Counted from the stretch's first letter, positions 51,093 through 59,851 are shown. The stretch: DNA of 64,000 nucleotides from Sulfidibacter corallicola (GCF_017498545.1 NZ_CP071793.1:3162001-3226000), one strand, 5' to 3'. The notes: generated by a model not told the origin, from the sequence alone. Program-made: numbers and translations.

Positions 51093-52196
51093 ATGACCAA
51101 TTTGAAGTTAGCGGAGTATATCTGGCTGGATGGTGCCAAACCCGTTCGCGGCCTGCGCTCCAAAGCCAAGGTTCTCAACCTGCCCGCAGCCGACATCATC
51201 ACGCTCGACAACTTTCCCCAGTGGAGCTTTGACGGCTCCTCAACCGCCCAATCGGAAGGTATCAGCTCCGATCTCTACCTGGAGCCGGTCAACTTCGTCA
51301 AAGACCCGATTCGCGGCGAAGGTAACTATTTGGTGCTCTGCGAGGTATTGAACGCGGACGGCACCCCGCATTCTTCCAACTCGCGCGCATCCCTGCGCAA
51401 GGTGCTCGATCAGGGTGGCGCCGAATACGAAGCCTGGGCGGGCTTCGAACAGGAATACACCCTGTTTCTCGAAGGTCGCCCGCTGGGCTGGCCGCAAGCC
51501 GGTTTCCCCGGCCCCCAGGGTCCCTATTACTGCGGCGTGGGCCCCGATTCCGTCAGTGGTCGCGAGTTGGTCGAAAAGCACACCCAACTCTGCATCGACG
51601 CCGGCATTTCGATCTACGGCATCAACGCCGAGGTCATGCCAGGCCAGTGGGAATTCCAAATCGGTTACCGCGGCCTGGAAGACGAGGATGCCAGCCTCCT
51701 GAACATGGCCGATCACCTGTGGCTGGCTCGTTGGCTGCTCTACCGCGTCGGTGAAGACTTCGGCATCCAGCCCAGCCTGGACGTCAAACCGGTCGCCGGT
51801 GATTGGAACGGCGCCGGCTGCCACACCAACTTCTCGACGCGCGCCATGCGCGAGGCGGGCGGCATCGAGGCCATTCGCGAAGCGGTGGCGCTGCTGGGCA
51901 ACAAGCACAACGACCACATTTCGGTCTATGGCCATGGTTTGGAACGCCGCTTGACCGGCGAGCACGAGACCTGTCACATCAACGAATTTCGTTCGGGTAC
52001 CTGTGACCGCGGCGCTTCGATCCGAATTCCGCTGCACGTCCAGGCCAAGGGCCACGGCTACTTCGAGGACCGCCGTCCCGGCGCCAACTGCGATCCCTAC
52101 CTGGTTGCCGCACGCATCCTGAGCACGGTCACCCAGCTCGACCAAATCGATTTCAGCGATTGGACGCTGGACGCCATCCTGAGCGCCGGCGGCTGA
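51093..52196 (+). CDS. glnII: Glutamine synthetase type II (eukaryote-like)
   Basis: 367 residues, the GSII length (GSI is about 470). ATG 51093 has GAGGAG upstream. Beta-Grasp N-terminal domain with EYIWLDGAKPVRGLRSKAKV and WSFDGSSTAQSEG, the family hallmark. The catalytic domain has GFEQEYTLF, GPYYCGVG, IYGINAEVMPGQWEFQIG, DWNGAGCHTNFSTRAMREAG, then HISVYGHGLERRLTGEHET and CDRGASIRIP, DRRPGANCDPYLVAARIL. It lacks the GSI adenylylation-site region. It makes glutamine from glutamate, ammonia and ATP in the cytoplasm. GSII occurs in rhizobia, actinomycetes, Bacteroidota and some acidobacteria. Single gene, likely ended by the hairpins downstream. Confidence 0.96.
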   Translation: MTNLKLAEYIWLDGAKPVRGLRSKAKVLNLPAADIITLDNFPQWSFDGSSTAQSEGISSDLYLEPVNFVKDPIRGEGNYLVLCEVLNADGTPHSSNSRASLRKVLDQGGAEYEAWAGFEQEYTLFLEGRPLGWPQAGFPGPQGPYYCGVGPDSVSGRELVEKHTQLCIDAGISIYGINAEVMPGQWEFQIGYRGLEDEDASLLNMADHLWLARWLLYRVGEDFGIQPSLDVKPVAGDWNGAGCHTNFSTRAMREAGGIEAIREAVALLGNKHNDHISVYGHGLERRLTGEHETCHINEFRSGTCDRGASIRIPLHVQAKGHGYFEDRRPGANCDPYLVAARILSTVTQLDQIDFSDWTLDAILSAGG

Positions 52197-52228
52197 ATCC
52201 CCGCGCCCCTGCCTCCCTAGAAATCGAA

Positions 52229-52417
52229 GGGCCGGCGCCAGCGATGCGCCGGCCCGACCCAATTGCATCGGTTTTGAAGAAGCCGAAGCAAGGGTGCCGA
52301 TCGACATCGACACCCTACCTCGTTCCTAAAACCTTTTCCTGGCTCGCGAAACCGGCCCGGTACGCGAGTTTCCCAGAACTTCCTCGAGCGCAGATCATAG
52401 GCCTGCGCTCTTTTTTT
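52229..52417 (+). ncRNA. Candidate structured 3' UTR or small RNA after glnII
   Basis: Four potential hairpins in 190 bases: GGGCCGGCGC-CAGCGAT-GCGCCGGCCC (52229-52255, 10 bp); AGGGTG/CACCCT around CCGATCGACATCGA (from about 52289); CTCGCG/CGCGAG enclosing ACCGGCCCGGT (about 52341-52366); and the terminator stem at 52386. The regular spacing and terminal U run look like an sRNA or a processed 3' UTR. No promoter was identified and there is no conservation evidence. Confidence 0.35.
52386..52417 (+). terminator. Intrinsic terminator downstream of glnII
   Basis: GAGCGCAG-ATCATAGGC-CTGCGCTC followed by seven T: a perfect 8-bp stem, 9-base loop and T run, 190 bases after the glnII stop codon. 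Confidence 0.93.
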
Positions 52418-52781
52418 ATGTGCGGACGGGCGTTTCGCGGATCGCGTCCCCGGGGTTTTTTCCGCTCTCGCTTGAGCCTTGCTCGCGAAAAGTGTTATTA
52501 ATCAAGCCGTAGTTCTTGAATGCCTATTTCCTGCCGGCGAAGGCCGCGCCGGACTCGACGAACTCCGCCGGGCCGGCCAACGGGACAACGTGCCGTAAGG
52601 CGCCGTGATCCGTCGACATTCCGGCTCGTCGACGAACGCGTCCGCGCCATTTGTTTCGGGAATCGATGCTTTCGGCCCGACGACTGGCCCCCGTGTCGCG
52701 TCACCTCGTCCAGGGAAGGGTAATCCGCGGTTGGGTGCACTACATTCACGAACGAAGCGCAACATGGAAAGGAGCGCCATC

Positions 52782-53690
52782 ATGAAAAAGGGCTGTATCG
52801 TGGCCGGGGTCCTGGCACCTCATCCACCGCACCTGGTTTACGCCGAAAATCCGCCCCAAAACGAACCGCGCGCCGAGTGCGGTTGGGAAAACCTCCGTTG
52901 GGGCTACGAACGACTTCGCAAGAATCTGGAAAACATCGATTTCGATACCTTGGTGGTTCTCTCCCCCCATTGGCAGACCTACGTGGGCACACATTTTCTG
53001 GGCGTCGAGCGATTCTCCTCGGTCTCCGTCGATCCCATCTTCCCCAACCTCTTCCGCTATCACTACGACCTGACCGTGGACGTTTCCCTGGCCGAAACCA
53101 TGGAGCGCCACGCACGCGAAGCCGGACTGGTCACCAGGATGATGCGGAACCCCGACTTCCGCGTCGACTACGGCACCATCGTTTCCTGCCATCTGACCCG
53201 ACCCGCCTGGGACAAACCGATCGTCAGCATTTCTTCACATCGCAGCACTCACTACTTCAGCCCGGACGTGATGCTGGCCTCGAGCCTGAAGCTGGGCCAC
53301 GCCACGCGCGAAGCCATCGAGGCCTCCGGGAAACGGGTCGTCCTGCTGGCCAGCAACAGCCTGTCCCACCGTCATTTCACCACCGAGGCAGAGGTCCCCG
53401 AGGACATGAGTCGCGAGCACATCTACCACCACGGCCAGTACCTGTGGGACATGAAGGTCATCGAATTGATGAAGGCCGGCAAGACCCGCGAGCTGGTGGA
53501 GCTGGTGCCCGATTTCACCGAACAAACCGTGGCCGAAACCGATTCCGGCGCCCTGACCTGGATGCTTTCGGCTCTGGATTTCCCCAGCTATCCGGCCGAG
53601 GTGCACGCCTACGGGACCGTCATCGGCACGGGCAACGCGGTCGTGGAGTGGGCGCACGAAGCGCACCTGGTTTCGGGAGGTGCGGCATGA
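52782..53690 (+). CDS. Class III extradiol dioxygenase, catalytic subunit (LigB superfamily, 2-aminophenol 1,6-dioxygenase beta-like)
   Basis: 302 residues from ATG 52782, with GAAAGGAG upstream (an ATG 18 bases earlier overlaps this site). The LigB-type fold starts MKKGCIVAGVLAPHPPHL. The three Fe(II) ligands are in place: His14 (APHPPH), His63 (LSPHWQTYVG) and Glu252 (AETDSGALTW), one residue offset from His13, His62 and Glu251 of the known 2-aminophenol 1,6-dioxygenase beta subunit; the length (305) also matches. Enzymes of this group cleave the ring of aminophenols or catechols next to the hydroxyl. Its stop overlaps the next gene (ATGA). The amnC/amnD-type downstream genes are absent, so the natural substrate may differ. 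Confidence 0.85.
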   Translation: MKKGCIVAGVLAPHPPHLVYAENPPQNEPRAECGWENLRWGYERLRKNLENIDFDTLVVLSPHWQTYVGTHFLGVERFSSVSVDPIFPNLFRYHYDLTVDVSLAETMERHAREAGLVTRMMRNPDFRVDYGTIVSCHLTRPAWDKPIVSISSHRSTHYFSPDVMLASSLKLGHATREAIEASGKRVVLLASNSLSHRHFTTEAEVPEDMSREHIYHHGQYLWDMKVIELMKAGKTRELVELVPDFTEQTVAETDSGALTWMLSALDFPSYPAEVHAYGTVIGTGNAVVEWAHEAHLVSGGAA

Positions 53691-54670
53691 AGAACCGACA
53701 CCCGGTGATCGGGGGCTACGTGCTTCCCGGCCTCCCCCATCCTCTACTGGTCCCCGAGGCCAACCCCGGCTGGAGCCGCCTGCGACAGGGTTTCGAACAG
53801 GTACGCGCCGAAATCGCCGAATCGGACGCCGACCTGCTGCTGATCTACAGCACCATGTGGCCCAGTGTGGTCGGACACCAGATCCAGGCCGACCCGGAAC
53901 CGGAATGGGTGCACGTGGACGAGTTGTTCCACGACCTCGGCTCGATTCCCTACAAGTTTCGGATGGATGCCGATTTCGCCGCCGATTACTGCCGCCAGTG
54001 CCGGGACCGGGGTCTCCAGGCCCGCACCGTGGCCTACAAGGGCTTTCCCATCGACACCGGCTCGGTCGTCGCCCTGAAACTGATCAATCCCGACAACCGC
54101 ATTCCCGCGACCATCGTGTCCAGCAACGTCTACGCGGACCGTGCCGAAACCGTGGTGCTGGCGAAGTCGGCCGTGGCCGCGCTGGAAAGGTCGGGCAAGA
54201 AGGCCATCGCGATCGTGATCAGCACCCTCTCCAACCGCCTGCACCAAGAATGGATCAAGCCCGAAGAGGACCAAGTCCACTCGCTCAAGGACCAGGAGTG
54301 GAACGCCAAGATCCTGGATTTCCTGAAAGCGGGGCGATTGGAAGACACCGCCCAGCTCTCGCGGCAAATCCATCGCGAGGCCCGCGTCCACAAGGTCGTC
54401 AATTTCAAGCCGTTCTGGTGGCTGGCCTCGGTCATGGGCGAGCACAACCTCTACACCGGCACGGTCTTCGGGTACGAGGCCGTCTTCGGCACCGGTTCCG
54501 CCGTGATCGGCCTGCGCCGCGCCACACGGGCGGCCCGCGACCTGGAGTTCGACGAAGAGAGCCCCGAACGGTACATCGGCGATCGCAACGTGTTGGGACC
54601 TTCCTCCGACAGCATGAGCGGATGGTCCAGCCAGGTTCAGGTGGCCAGCCAGCCGCCAGGGGAGGCATGA
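53687..54670 (+). CDS. LigB-superfamily dioxygenase, non-catalytic subunit (2-aminophenol 1,6-dioxygenase alpha-like)
   Basis: 327 residues from ATG 53687, overlapping the catalytic subunit gene by 4 bases. The fold-level similarity to the upstream protein is visible (GGYVLPGLPHPLLVPEAN against its N-terminus, LLLIYSTMWPSVVGHQ against LVVLSPHWQTYVGTH), but the metal residues are gone: the His14 equivalent is Gly/Leu and the His63 equivalent is Met. This is exactly the relation between AmnA and AmnB, where the alpha subunit is structural. The C-terminal extension of about 55 residues (FDEESPERYIGDRNVLGPSS) is longer than in AmnA as I recall it. Expected to form a heteromer with the upstream subunit. 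Confidence 0.8.
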   Translation: MKNRHPVIGGYVLPGLPHPLLVPEANPGWSRLRQGFEQVRAEIAESDADLLLIYSTMWPSVVGHQIQADPEPEWVHVDELFHDLGSIPYKFRMDADFAADYCRQCRDRGLQARTVAYKGFPIDTGSVVALKLINPDNRIPATIVSSNVYADRAETVVLAKSAVAALERSGKKAIAIVISTLSNRLHQEWIKPEEDQVHSLKDQEWNAKILDFLKAGRLEDTAQLSRQIHREARVHKVVNFKPFWWLASVMGEHNLYTGTVFGYEAVFGTGSAVIGLRRATRAARDLEFDEESPERYIGDRNVLGPSSDSMSGWSSQVQVASQPPGEA

Positions 54671-54673
54671 GCC

Positions 54674-55777
54674 ATGTCGCTTGAATTTCACGTGGAAGAC
54701 GTTTATCCCAAGAGCCCGCTGGGCGAAAGAGTCGAAGGCATCCCCACCGGGCGCGACGTGGAGTGGGAGCCGTTGGTGGACTACCGCCGCAACGGCGTCA
54801 GCGAGAACACGATCCACGGCGCCATCGCCTGGTACCACGGCGAGGAGCCGGTCCACAGCTTCGGCGGCAACGTACTCTGCTACGGCCGAAGCATGATGAA
54901 GCCCTTTTACATCAAGGTTTTCGCCCAAGAGCTGGCCGAAACCACCAACTGGAAACAAAAGGCGATCAGCGTCGCGAGCCACAACGGAACGGCCGAACAC
55001 ATCGAAGCCGCCCAATCCCTGCTGTCCGAGGGCGAATGGGGCCTCATGCAGACGCCGCTGGACGTGCCGCTCGTCCAGTTCGGTCGCCAAGTTCGCCGCC
55101 CGCGCCGTTGGTTCAACAACAGCTCCGGTCACCACGCCGCGATCCTCAAGGGATGTCGCATCAAAGGATGGAACCGGGCCGGCTACACCTTGCCTTCCCA
55201 CAAGGTCTTCAAGGCCTACATGACCCTGATGCGCGACTACCTGGGCAGCGATTGGCAGCCGCAGCGCATCGCGCGCGACGGCGACGGGCTGCCCACCGTG
55301 TCCATGACGGTGAACGAATTGGCTCGATGCTACGCGGCCCTGGCGGCTCGCCGTTCCGAAGATTGGATCTGGGAATCGATGGCTCGCCATCCGGATCTGG
55401 TGGGCGGCTTCAATCGCCTGGACACGACGATCATGAAGTCCAGCGAGGGCAAAATCGTCGCCAAGGAAGGCGCCGACGGTCTCTTGGGCCTGGCCATCGA
55501 CCACCCGGATTTCCCCAACGGACTGGGAATCGTCATCAAAATTGCCGCGGGATGGAATCCCCAGGCGACCTGGTACGTGGCGCGCGGCATCATGGGCGTG
55601 CTCGGCTTCGAGTTGCGCAATCCCTACCCGCTTCGGCGCCAGAAGGCCTTCCTCGTACCCGGCATCGTGCCGGCCGACCGGCTCTCGGCCCTGGAAAAGA
55701 TTCCCACCTGGGATGAATGGGATCCGGACCACGATCGCTGGTATTTCGATCCCGATGCCATGGACAGCTTTTCCTGA
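54674..55777 (+). CDS. L-asparaginase II-family (rhizobial-type) amidohydrolase-like protein
   Basis: 367 residues; ATG 54674, with GGGGAGG upstream inside the preceding gene's end (3-base gap). It matches the Rhizobium-type asparaginase II family, which has a serine beta-lactamase-like fold: SxxK in GRSMMKPFYI (Ser73, Lys76), VASHNGTAEHIEAAQSLL where the family has CASHSGEPxH, FNNSSGHHAAILKGC for NNCSGKH, and AKEGADGLLGLAI for the GAEG region. The Cys-to-Val and Ser-to-Asn changes suggest a changed substrate. Co-transcription with the dioxygenase subunits points to deamidation or hydrolysis of a nitrogen-containing ring-cleavage product; that is inference. Confidence 0.75.
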   Translation: MSLEFHVEDVYPKSPLGERVEGIPTGRDVEWEPLVDYRRNGVSENTIHGAIAWYHGEEPVHSFGGNVLCYGRSMMKPFYIKVFAQELAETTNWKQKAISVASHNGTAEHIEAAQSLLSEGEWGLMQTPLDVPLVQFGRQVRRPRRWFNNSSGHHAAILKGCRIKGWNRAGYTLPSHKVFKAYMTLMRDYLGSDWQPQRIARDGDGLPTVSMTVNELARCYAALAARRSEDWIWESMARHPDLVGGFNRLDTTIMKSSEGKIVAKEGADGLLGLAIDHPDFPNGLGIVIKIAAGWNPQATWYVARGIMGVLGFELRNPYPLRRQKAFLVPGIVPADRLSALEKIPTWDEWDPDHDRWYFDPDAMDSFS

Positions 55778-55781
55778 AACC

Positions 55782-55811
55782 AGGGGCGGCCCCTACGGGT
55801 GGTCGTCCCCT
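55782..55811. terminator. Possible bidirectional terminator between convergent genes
   Basis: AGGGGCGGCC and GGTCGTCCCCT can pair (10 pairs, one bulged base) around CCTACGGGT, in the 48-base gap between the asparaginase-like gene and the AMIN gene. No T run. Confidence 0.5.
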
Positions 55812-55825
55812 TCTCCACCCGATCG

Positions 55826-56929
55826 CTATTGAATCCGGATGCGGGCGCCGCTCGGTGTCTGGTCGATCACGGGCCGGGGATGGTCCGTGGACGCCAAATC
55901 GAGCACCACGCGCACGTGGGTTGGATGAATCCCGGTCCGTACGGTTCGAATGCGCCGGTGATTCACGCGGTACTCGTCCGGAATGACTTTGTAGGATCCG
56001 GGAAAATCGATGATCAACTTCCGCGAGGAGATCAGGGAGTCGAGAACCTTGGGATCGGCCATCGGGCGGCCCGCATTCAAGTCGATGGTCAGGGTACCGG
56101 ATCGAAGCTGGGGGATCACGCGAAGGTAGCCGGGCGGCGGCGTTTTTCCCGATGCAGGCGGGACAGTAAAGTCTTGGCGCGTTTCCTTGCTGCCGGTGGC
56201 CGCCGCGACCTCGGTGTTGGCTTTCGTGGAAGGCCTCGCTTTTTGTGGCGACGGGGTCGAGACCCTTTTGGGAGTCGCCTCGGCCGGTTTCTCCGACGAA
56301 CCCTTGCCGCCATTGCGTTTCGCCATATTCTTTTCCCGTTGTTTGGCCACGAAGGGACTGACCTCGGGCTCGCTCGGCTCAGCCGTCGCGGCAGCGGGAT
56401 CCTCCGATTGGGCGACCTGGACGCCCGTGGCTTCCTTGGCCGGGACCGACGACGGTTCGGGAGCGGTGTCTTTCACTTCGACCACGGGCTCGGAAGAGGC
56501 CTCCCCTGCCGGAACTTGGCCCGAATCGGCTCGTGGCGCCTCCGCCTCGGGCGTTTCCCCGGACTTCGAGGGCTCTTCGTCGGAGGCCTTGTCAGAGGTC
56601 CCAACCTCGTCGGGCCGCTCACCCTCTTCCGCTTGGGTGGCGATTTGCTGGGAGTCCCGATCATCTTCGGGCGCGTCGCCATCGACGGGAAACACCAGGA
56701 CGGAATTCAGAATGAACAGAATGGCCACCAATCCGAGAACCGACCAGGAAATCAGTCGCTCTCGGCTGACCAGGGGATCGATCAGCCCCCACTGGCGAAA
56801 TTCACAAGATTGGCACCGGTAGGGCCGAACCGGAACGACCCAACCGAGGACACGTTCGTGGATCATCCTCTGTGAAGGGCGAAGTTCACTACTTTGGCAT
56901 TTCTTGCACGGCAACGGAACCACCTCCAT
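55826..56929 (-). CDS. Zinc-ribbon, single-TM protein with C-terminal AMIN domain
   Basis: 367 residues. The N-terminus has a four-Cys ribbon (C8-KK-C11 and C39-QS-C42), then a TM helix (ISWSVLGLVAILFILNSVLVF, about 60-80). A long acidic and Pro/Ala/Glu/Ser-rich linker follows (about 85-230), then a basic stretch, and an AMIN-type domain (about 270-367): VIPQLRSGTLTIDLNAGRPM, LIIDFPGSYKVIP, RTGIHPTHVRVVLDLAS, and SGARIRIQ at the very end. AMIN domains occur in PilQ secretins and periplasmic amidases and bind peptidoglycan. The topology puts the ribbon in the cytoplasm and AMIN in the periplasm, so it may couple a cytoplasmic signal to the envelope or pilus machinery. Confidence 0.8.
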   Translation of the reverse strand: MEVVPLPCKKCQSSELRPSQRMIHERVLGWVVPVRPYRCQSCEFRQWGLIDPLVSRERLISWSVLGLVAILFILNSVLVFPVDGDAPEDDRDSQQIATQAEEGERPDEVGTSDKASDEEPSKSGETPEAEAPRADSGQVPAGEASSEPVVEVKDTAPEPSSVPAKEATGVQVAQSEDPAAATAEPSEPEVSPFVAKQREKNMAKRNGGKGSSEKPAEATPKRVSTPSPQKARPSTKANTEVAAATGSKETRQDFTVPPASGKTPPPGYLRVIPQLRSGTLTIDLNAGRPMADPKVLDSLISSRKLIIDFPGSYKVIPDEYRVNHRRIRTVRTGIHPTHVRVVLDLASTDHPRPVIDQTPSGARIRIQ

Positions 56930-57461
56930 CAGAAGATCTTTTCTTGCGTTATTCGGCCCGACTCGAAGGTTTCCCTGAATTCTGGGCCAAAAATTTCTTT
57001 TTGACGTGCGAGGCGTGTATCTCGAACAGCGGGTTCTAGGACGCCCGACTGTCCTTTCATTGAACTACGGTCGCGCAAGCCTTGTAAAGCGCTGGTTTGT
57101 CACAAGCTTACCTCTCGAATGACACACTTTCGGACAAGCATGTTTTTCCCTGGGCCATCTTGCAAAATCCCATTTCTACATTTCACCCCCAAAGAACATC
57201 CCCTGGAGGCAAAACAAAATGGCGGCTTTCTTCAGACATTTTGAAATACGGAGTGAGGAACAAAGACCCCCGACAGTCAACACGCACCCAAAACCCTCTG
57301 AGGAACCCAAACTCGAGGGAAAAACCCCTATCGAGTGCAGGCGATCACCTAGGAGGCCAAGGGACGGGATCTTCGATCACAGTTGGCGGTATTAAAAACA
57401 TTCGCAAAATATAGACGACATACATTAGAACATAATTCGTAATTTTGACTCGACCCGTAGC
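56930..57461. other. Intergenic region with possible tRNA remnant
   Basis: 532 bases; contains a tRNA-like remnant (see 57007) and otherwise AT-rich sequence without recognisable signals. No terminator is clear for the histidine-phosphatase gene. Confidence 0.4.
57007..57076 (-). pseudogene. Possible degenerate tRNA
   Basis: Read on the minus strand, the stretch has a convincing D-arm, TAGTTCAATGAAAGGACA (GTTC pairs with GGAC), and a T-loop-like GTTCGAGA. The acceptor ends pair over only four bases (GCGA with TCGC), and no five-pair anticodon stem can be formed around the GTCCTAG loop region. It is either a decayed tRNA gene (perhaps Arg-CCT) or chance similarity. Confidence 0.3.
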
Positions 57462-58085
57462 TTATATCACACTTAGGTGGGTGAGCACGGGAAGCTCTTC
57501 GACCACATCGATTTGGGTCAGGCTTCCGTTCTGAAGTCGAAACGGCCAGATGCTGCGCAAGGGGATTTGAAAGAGGCGGCAAAGCAGGGCCTGTAGATTG
57601 CCCGCATGACCCACCAGCGCGATGGTTTCCCCTTCGGGACGCATCGTTCGCAGTTCGCGATAGAAGGACCACACCCGTTCGCCGACGGATTCGAGACTTT
57701 CGCCACCCGTGGGGGGTTGCGTCGAGCCATCGCGTCGCCAGGCCCGGTAATCGGAGGGGAAGCGCGCCATCAGTTCGGGAAGCGTCAGCCCGTCCCAATC
57801 GCCGAAATCCTGTTCTTTCAGGCGCTCCTCCAAATGAACCGTGGCGCCCATGGCGGAAGCCACGATTTCAGCCGTGTTCGAGGCCCGCCGCAGAGGGCTG
57901 CTGTACCAGCGGTCGACCCGTTCCACGCCGTGCGCACACAGTCGATCGGCGAGACGGAGAGCCTGCGCGCGCCCCTGTTCGGTGAGCGGATCGTCGCGAT
58001 GCCCCATGAACACCCCCTGCCGGTTGCCCTCGGCCTGGCCGTGGCGAATCAGCAGGAGGCGGAGTGTCAGTGACAATTCCTTCAA
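57462..58085 (-). CDS. Histidine phosphatase family protein (CobC/PGM-like)
   Basis: About 207 residues; TTG 58085 overlaps the ribH stop (TTGA) and is the most upstream start. Phosphohistidine motif [30 protein letters not shown], the second-site Arg in [13 protein letters not shown], Glu/Asp pair [29 protein letters not shown], and the second catalytic His in [15 protein letters not shown]. The PGM-type fold transfers or hydrolyses small-molecule phosphates. Because it is translationally coupled to ribH, it could supply the phosphatase step that makes 5-amino-6-ribitylaminouracil, normally done by HAD enzymes; a CobC-like role is the alternative. Both are inference. Confidence 0.85.
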   Translation of the reverse strand: MKELSLTLRLLLIRHGQAEGNRQGVFMGHRDDPLTEQGRAQALRLADRLCAHGVERVDRWYSSPLRRASNTAEIVASAMGATVHLEERLKEQDFGDWDGLTLPELMARFPSDYRAWRRDGSTQPPTGGESLESVGERVWSFYRELRTMRPEGETIALVGHAGNLQALLCRLFQIPLRSIWPFRLQNGSLTQIDVVEELPVLTHLSVI

Positions 58086-58549
58086 GGCAGGGCCTTCAGG
58101 AGATTGGCCATTTCGATCGCGGCCACGGCAGCCTCGACACCCTTGTTGCCGGCCTTGCTGCCGCAGCGTTCGATGGCCTGCTCGATGTTCTCGGTGGTGA
58201 TGATGCCGAAGGTGACCGGTACACCGCTCCCCAGCGAGGCGGTGATCAACCCTTTGGCGGCTTCACCGGCGATGAGGTCGAAATGAATGGTGGAACCGCG
58301 AATCAGGACGCCGAGGCACACCACCGCGTCGTATTTACCCGAATCCGCCAGCCGTTTGGCAACCAGGGGAATCTCGAAACAACCGGGAACCATGACCACA
58401 TCGATCGCGGCCGCGTCCACGCCATGGCGAATCAGGCCGTCCTTGGCGCCACCCAGCAACTTACCGCCCATGAAATCGTTCCAGCGGGCGCTGACAATCG
58501 CCACTTTCAGCCCGGAACCGACGAGGTTCCCTTCATACGTCTGACCCAT
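58082..58549 (-). CDS. ribH: 6,7-dimethyl-8-ribityllumazine synthase (RibH)
   Basis: 155 residues, normal length. Motifs: [55 protein letters not shown] with the catalytic His, [20 protein letters not shown], and [13 protein letters not shown]. It joins 5-amino-6-ribitylaminouracil with dihydroxybutanone phosphate in riboflavin synthesis, and usually forms 60-subunit or pentameric shells. It lies 78 bases after ribBA and overlaps the phosphatase gene. Confidence 0.97.
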   Translation of the reverse strand: MGQTYEGNLVGSGLKVAIVSARWNDFMGGKLLGGAKDGLIRHGVDAAAIDVVMVPGCFEIPLVAKRLADSGKYDAVVCLGVLIRGSTIHFDLIAGEAAKGLITASLGSGVPVTFGIITTENIEQAIERCGSKAGNKGVEAAVAAIEMANLLKALP

Positions 58550-58627
58550 GCTCGCTCCTTGTCATCAATCTTCAAATGAACTCGATTCAGTATTTAGCAA
58601 AATCAATCGGCGGGGGCACGCGAAATA

Positions 58628-59851
58628 TCAGGCATCTCGACGCCAATCGTGCCCGTCCTCGAGCAGGTGCCCCAACTTGGAGGCCTTGGTGCGCAAATAC
58701 CCGTCGTTATCCTCATGGGGTTGGATCTGATGGGGAACCCGCTCGCGAACCTTGATGCCGCAAGCCTCCAGCTCTTCCACCTTGCGGGGATTGTTGGTCA
58801 TCAGGCAGACCTCGCGAATCCCCAGGTCGCGCAGGATGGCGGCACCCACGTCATAGGTGCGCATGTCGTCGGGGAAGCCCAGGTGCAGATTGGCCTCCAC
58901 CGTATCCAAACCCTTTTCCTGCAAGGCATAGGCGCGAATTTTATTGGCGAGCCCGATGCCCCGCCCCTCTTGGGCCAGGTAGAGAACGATCCCCTGCCCC
59001 TTGGTGCTGATCTCCTTCAGGGCCTTCTTGAGCTGAGGGCCGCAATCGCAGCGTCGCGACATGAAGACGTCTCCGGTGAGACAGGCGGAATGCAGACGGA
59101 CGAGAACGCCCTCTTCGGATTTTTCACCATAACAGAACGCCAGGTGTTCCTGGCCGTTGTGGTCCTGGTAGGCGATCGCCTGAAAGGTGCCGTAATCCGT
59201 GGGGATGGTGGCCGCATCGATACGGCTCACGATGTTTTCCTTTTGGCGGCGGTAGGCGGCGAGATCTTCGATGGAGATGATCTTGATCCCGTGTTCCTCG
59301 GCGAACACTTCCAGGTCGGGCAGGCGCGCCATGCTGCCGTCGTCCTTGAGGATCTCGCAGATGACCCCGGCGGAGGTGGAACCGGCGAGGCGCGCCAGGT
59401 CGACGGCCGCCTCGGTATGGCCCCGTCGGGTCAGTACCCCGTTGGCTCGGGCACGCAGCGGAAAGATATGGCCTGGCATGCGGATGTCTTCGGGTCCGGC
59501 CCCTTCCTCGGCGAGGGCCTTCACCGACAACGCGCGATCGTGCGCCGAAATACCGGTGGTGATGCCGTCGATGGCACTGATCGACACGCCGAAATTGGTG
59601 CCGTACTTCGAGGCGTTGTGTTGCGAGGGCACCATCAGCGGAATGTTCAGGCGGTCGAAGAGTTCCGCGGCCAATGGGGCACAAATCAACCCGCGGCCGA
59701 ACTTGGTCATGAAGTTGATGGCTTCGGGCGTTACGTGCGCGCCGGCCATGGTCAAGTCGCCCTCGTTTTCTCGATCTTCATCGTCGACGACAATGACGAA
59801 ACGCCCAGCCTTGATATCTTCAAGTGCTTCTTTGATAGAGGCTAAAGGCAT
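58628..59851 (-). CDS. ribBA: Bifunctional DHBP synthase / GTP cyclohydrolase II (RibBA)
   Basis: 407 residues from ATG 59851 with TGGAG upstream. The N-terminal RibB half (1-200) has VVDDEDRENEGDL and HTEAAVDLARLAG with the acidic metal site. The C-terminal RibA half (about 205-400) has the zinc cysteines in SACLTGDVFMSRRCDCG, YLAQEGRGIGLANKI and LMTNNPRKVEEL, and ends HEDNDGYLRTKASKLGHLL. It supplies both riboflavin precursors: 3,4-dihydroxy-2-butanone 4-phosphate from ribulose 5-phosphate, and diaminopyrimidine from GTP. Active-site residues look intact in both halves. Confidence 0.97.
   Translation of the reverse strand: MPLASIKEALEDIKAGRFVIVVDDEDRENEGDLTMAGAHVTPEAINFMTKFGRGLICAPLAAELFDRLNIPLMVPSQHNASKYGTNFGVSISAIDGITTGISAHDRALSVKALAEEGAGPEDIRMPGHIFPLRARANGVLTRRGHTEAAVDLARLAGSTSAGVICEILKDDGSMARLPDLEVFAEEHGIKIISIEDLAAYRRQKENIVSRIDAATIPTDYGTFQAIAYQDHNGQEHLAFCYGEKSEEGVLVRLHSACLTGDVFMSRRCDCGPQLKKALKEISTKGQGIVLYLAQEGRGIGLANKIRAYALQEKGLDTVEANLHLGFPDDMRTYDVGAAILRDLGIREVCLMTNNPRKVEELEACGIKVRERVPHQIQPHEDNDGYLRTKASKLGHLLEDGHDWRRDA

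Larger units (their letters stand above)
52197..52781. other. Intergenic region with hairpin series
   Basis: About 585 bases: hairpins and a terminator in the first half (annotated separately), then about 360 bases upstream of the dioxygenase genes with no clear promoter or operator. Confidence 0.5.
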
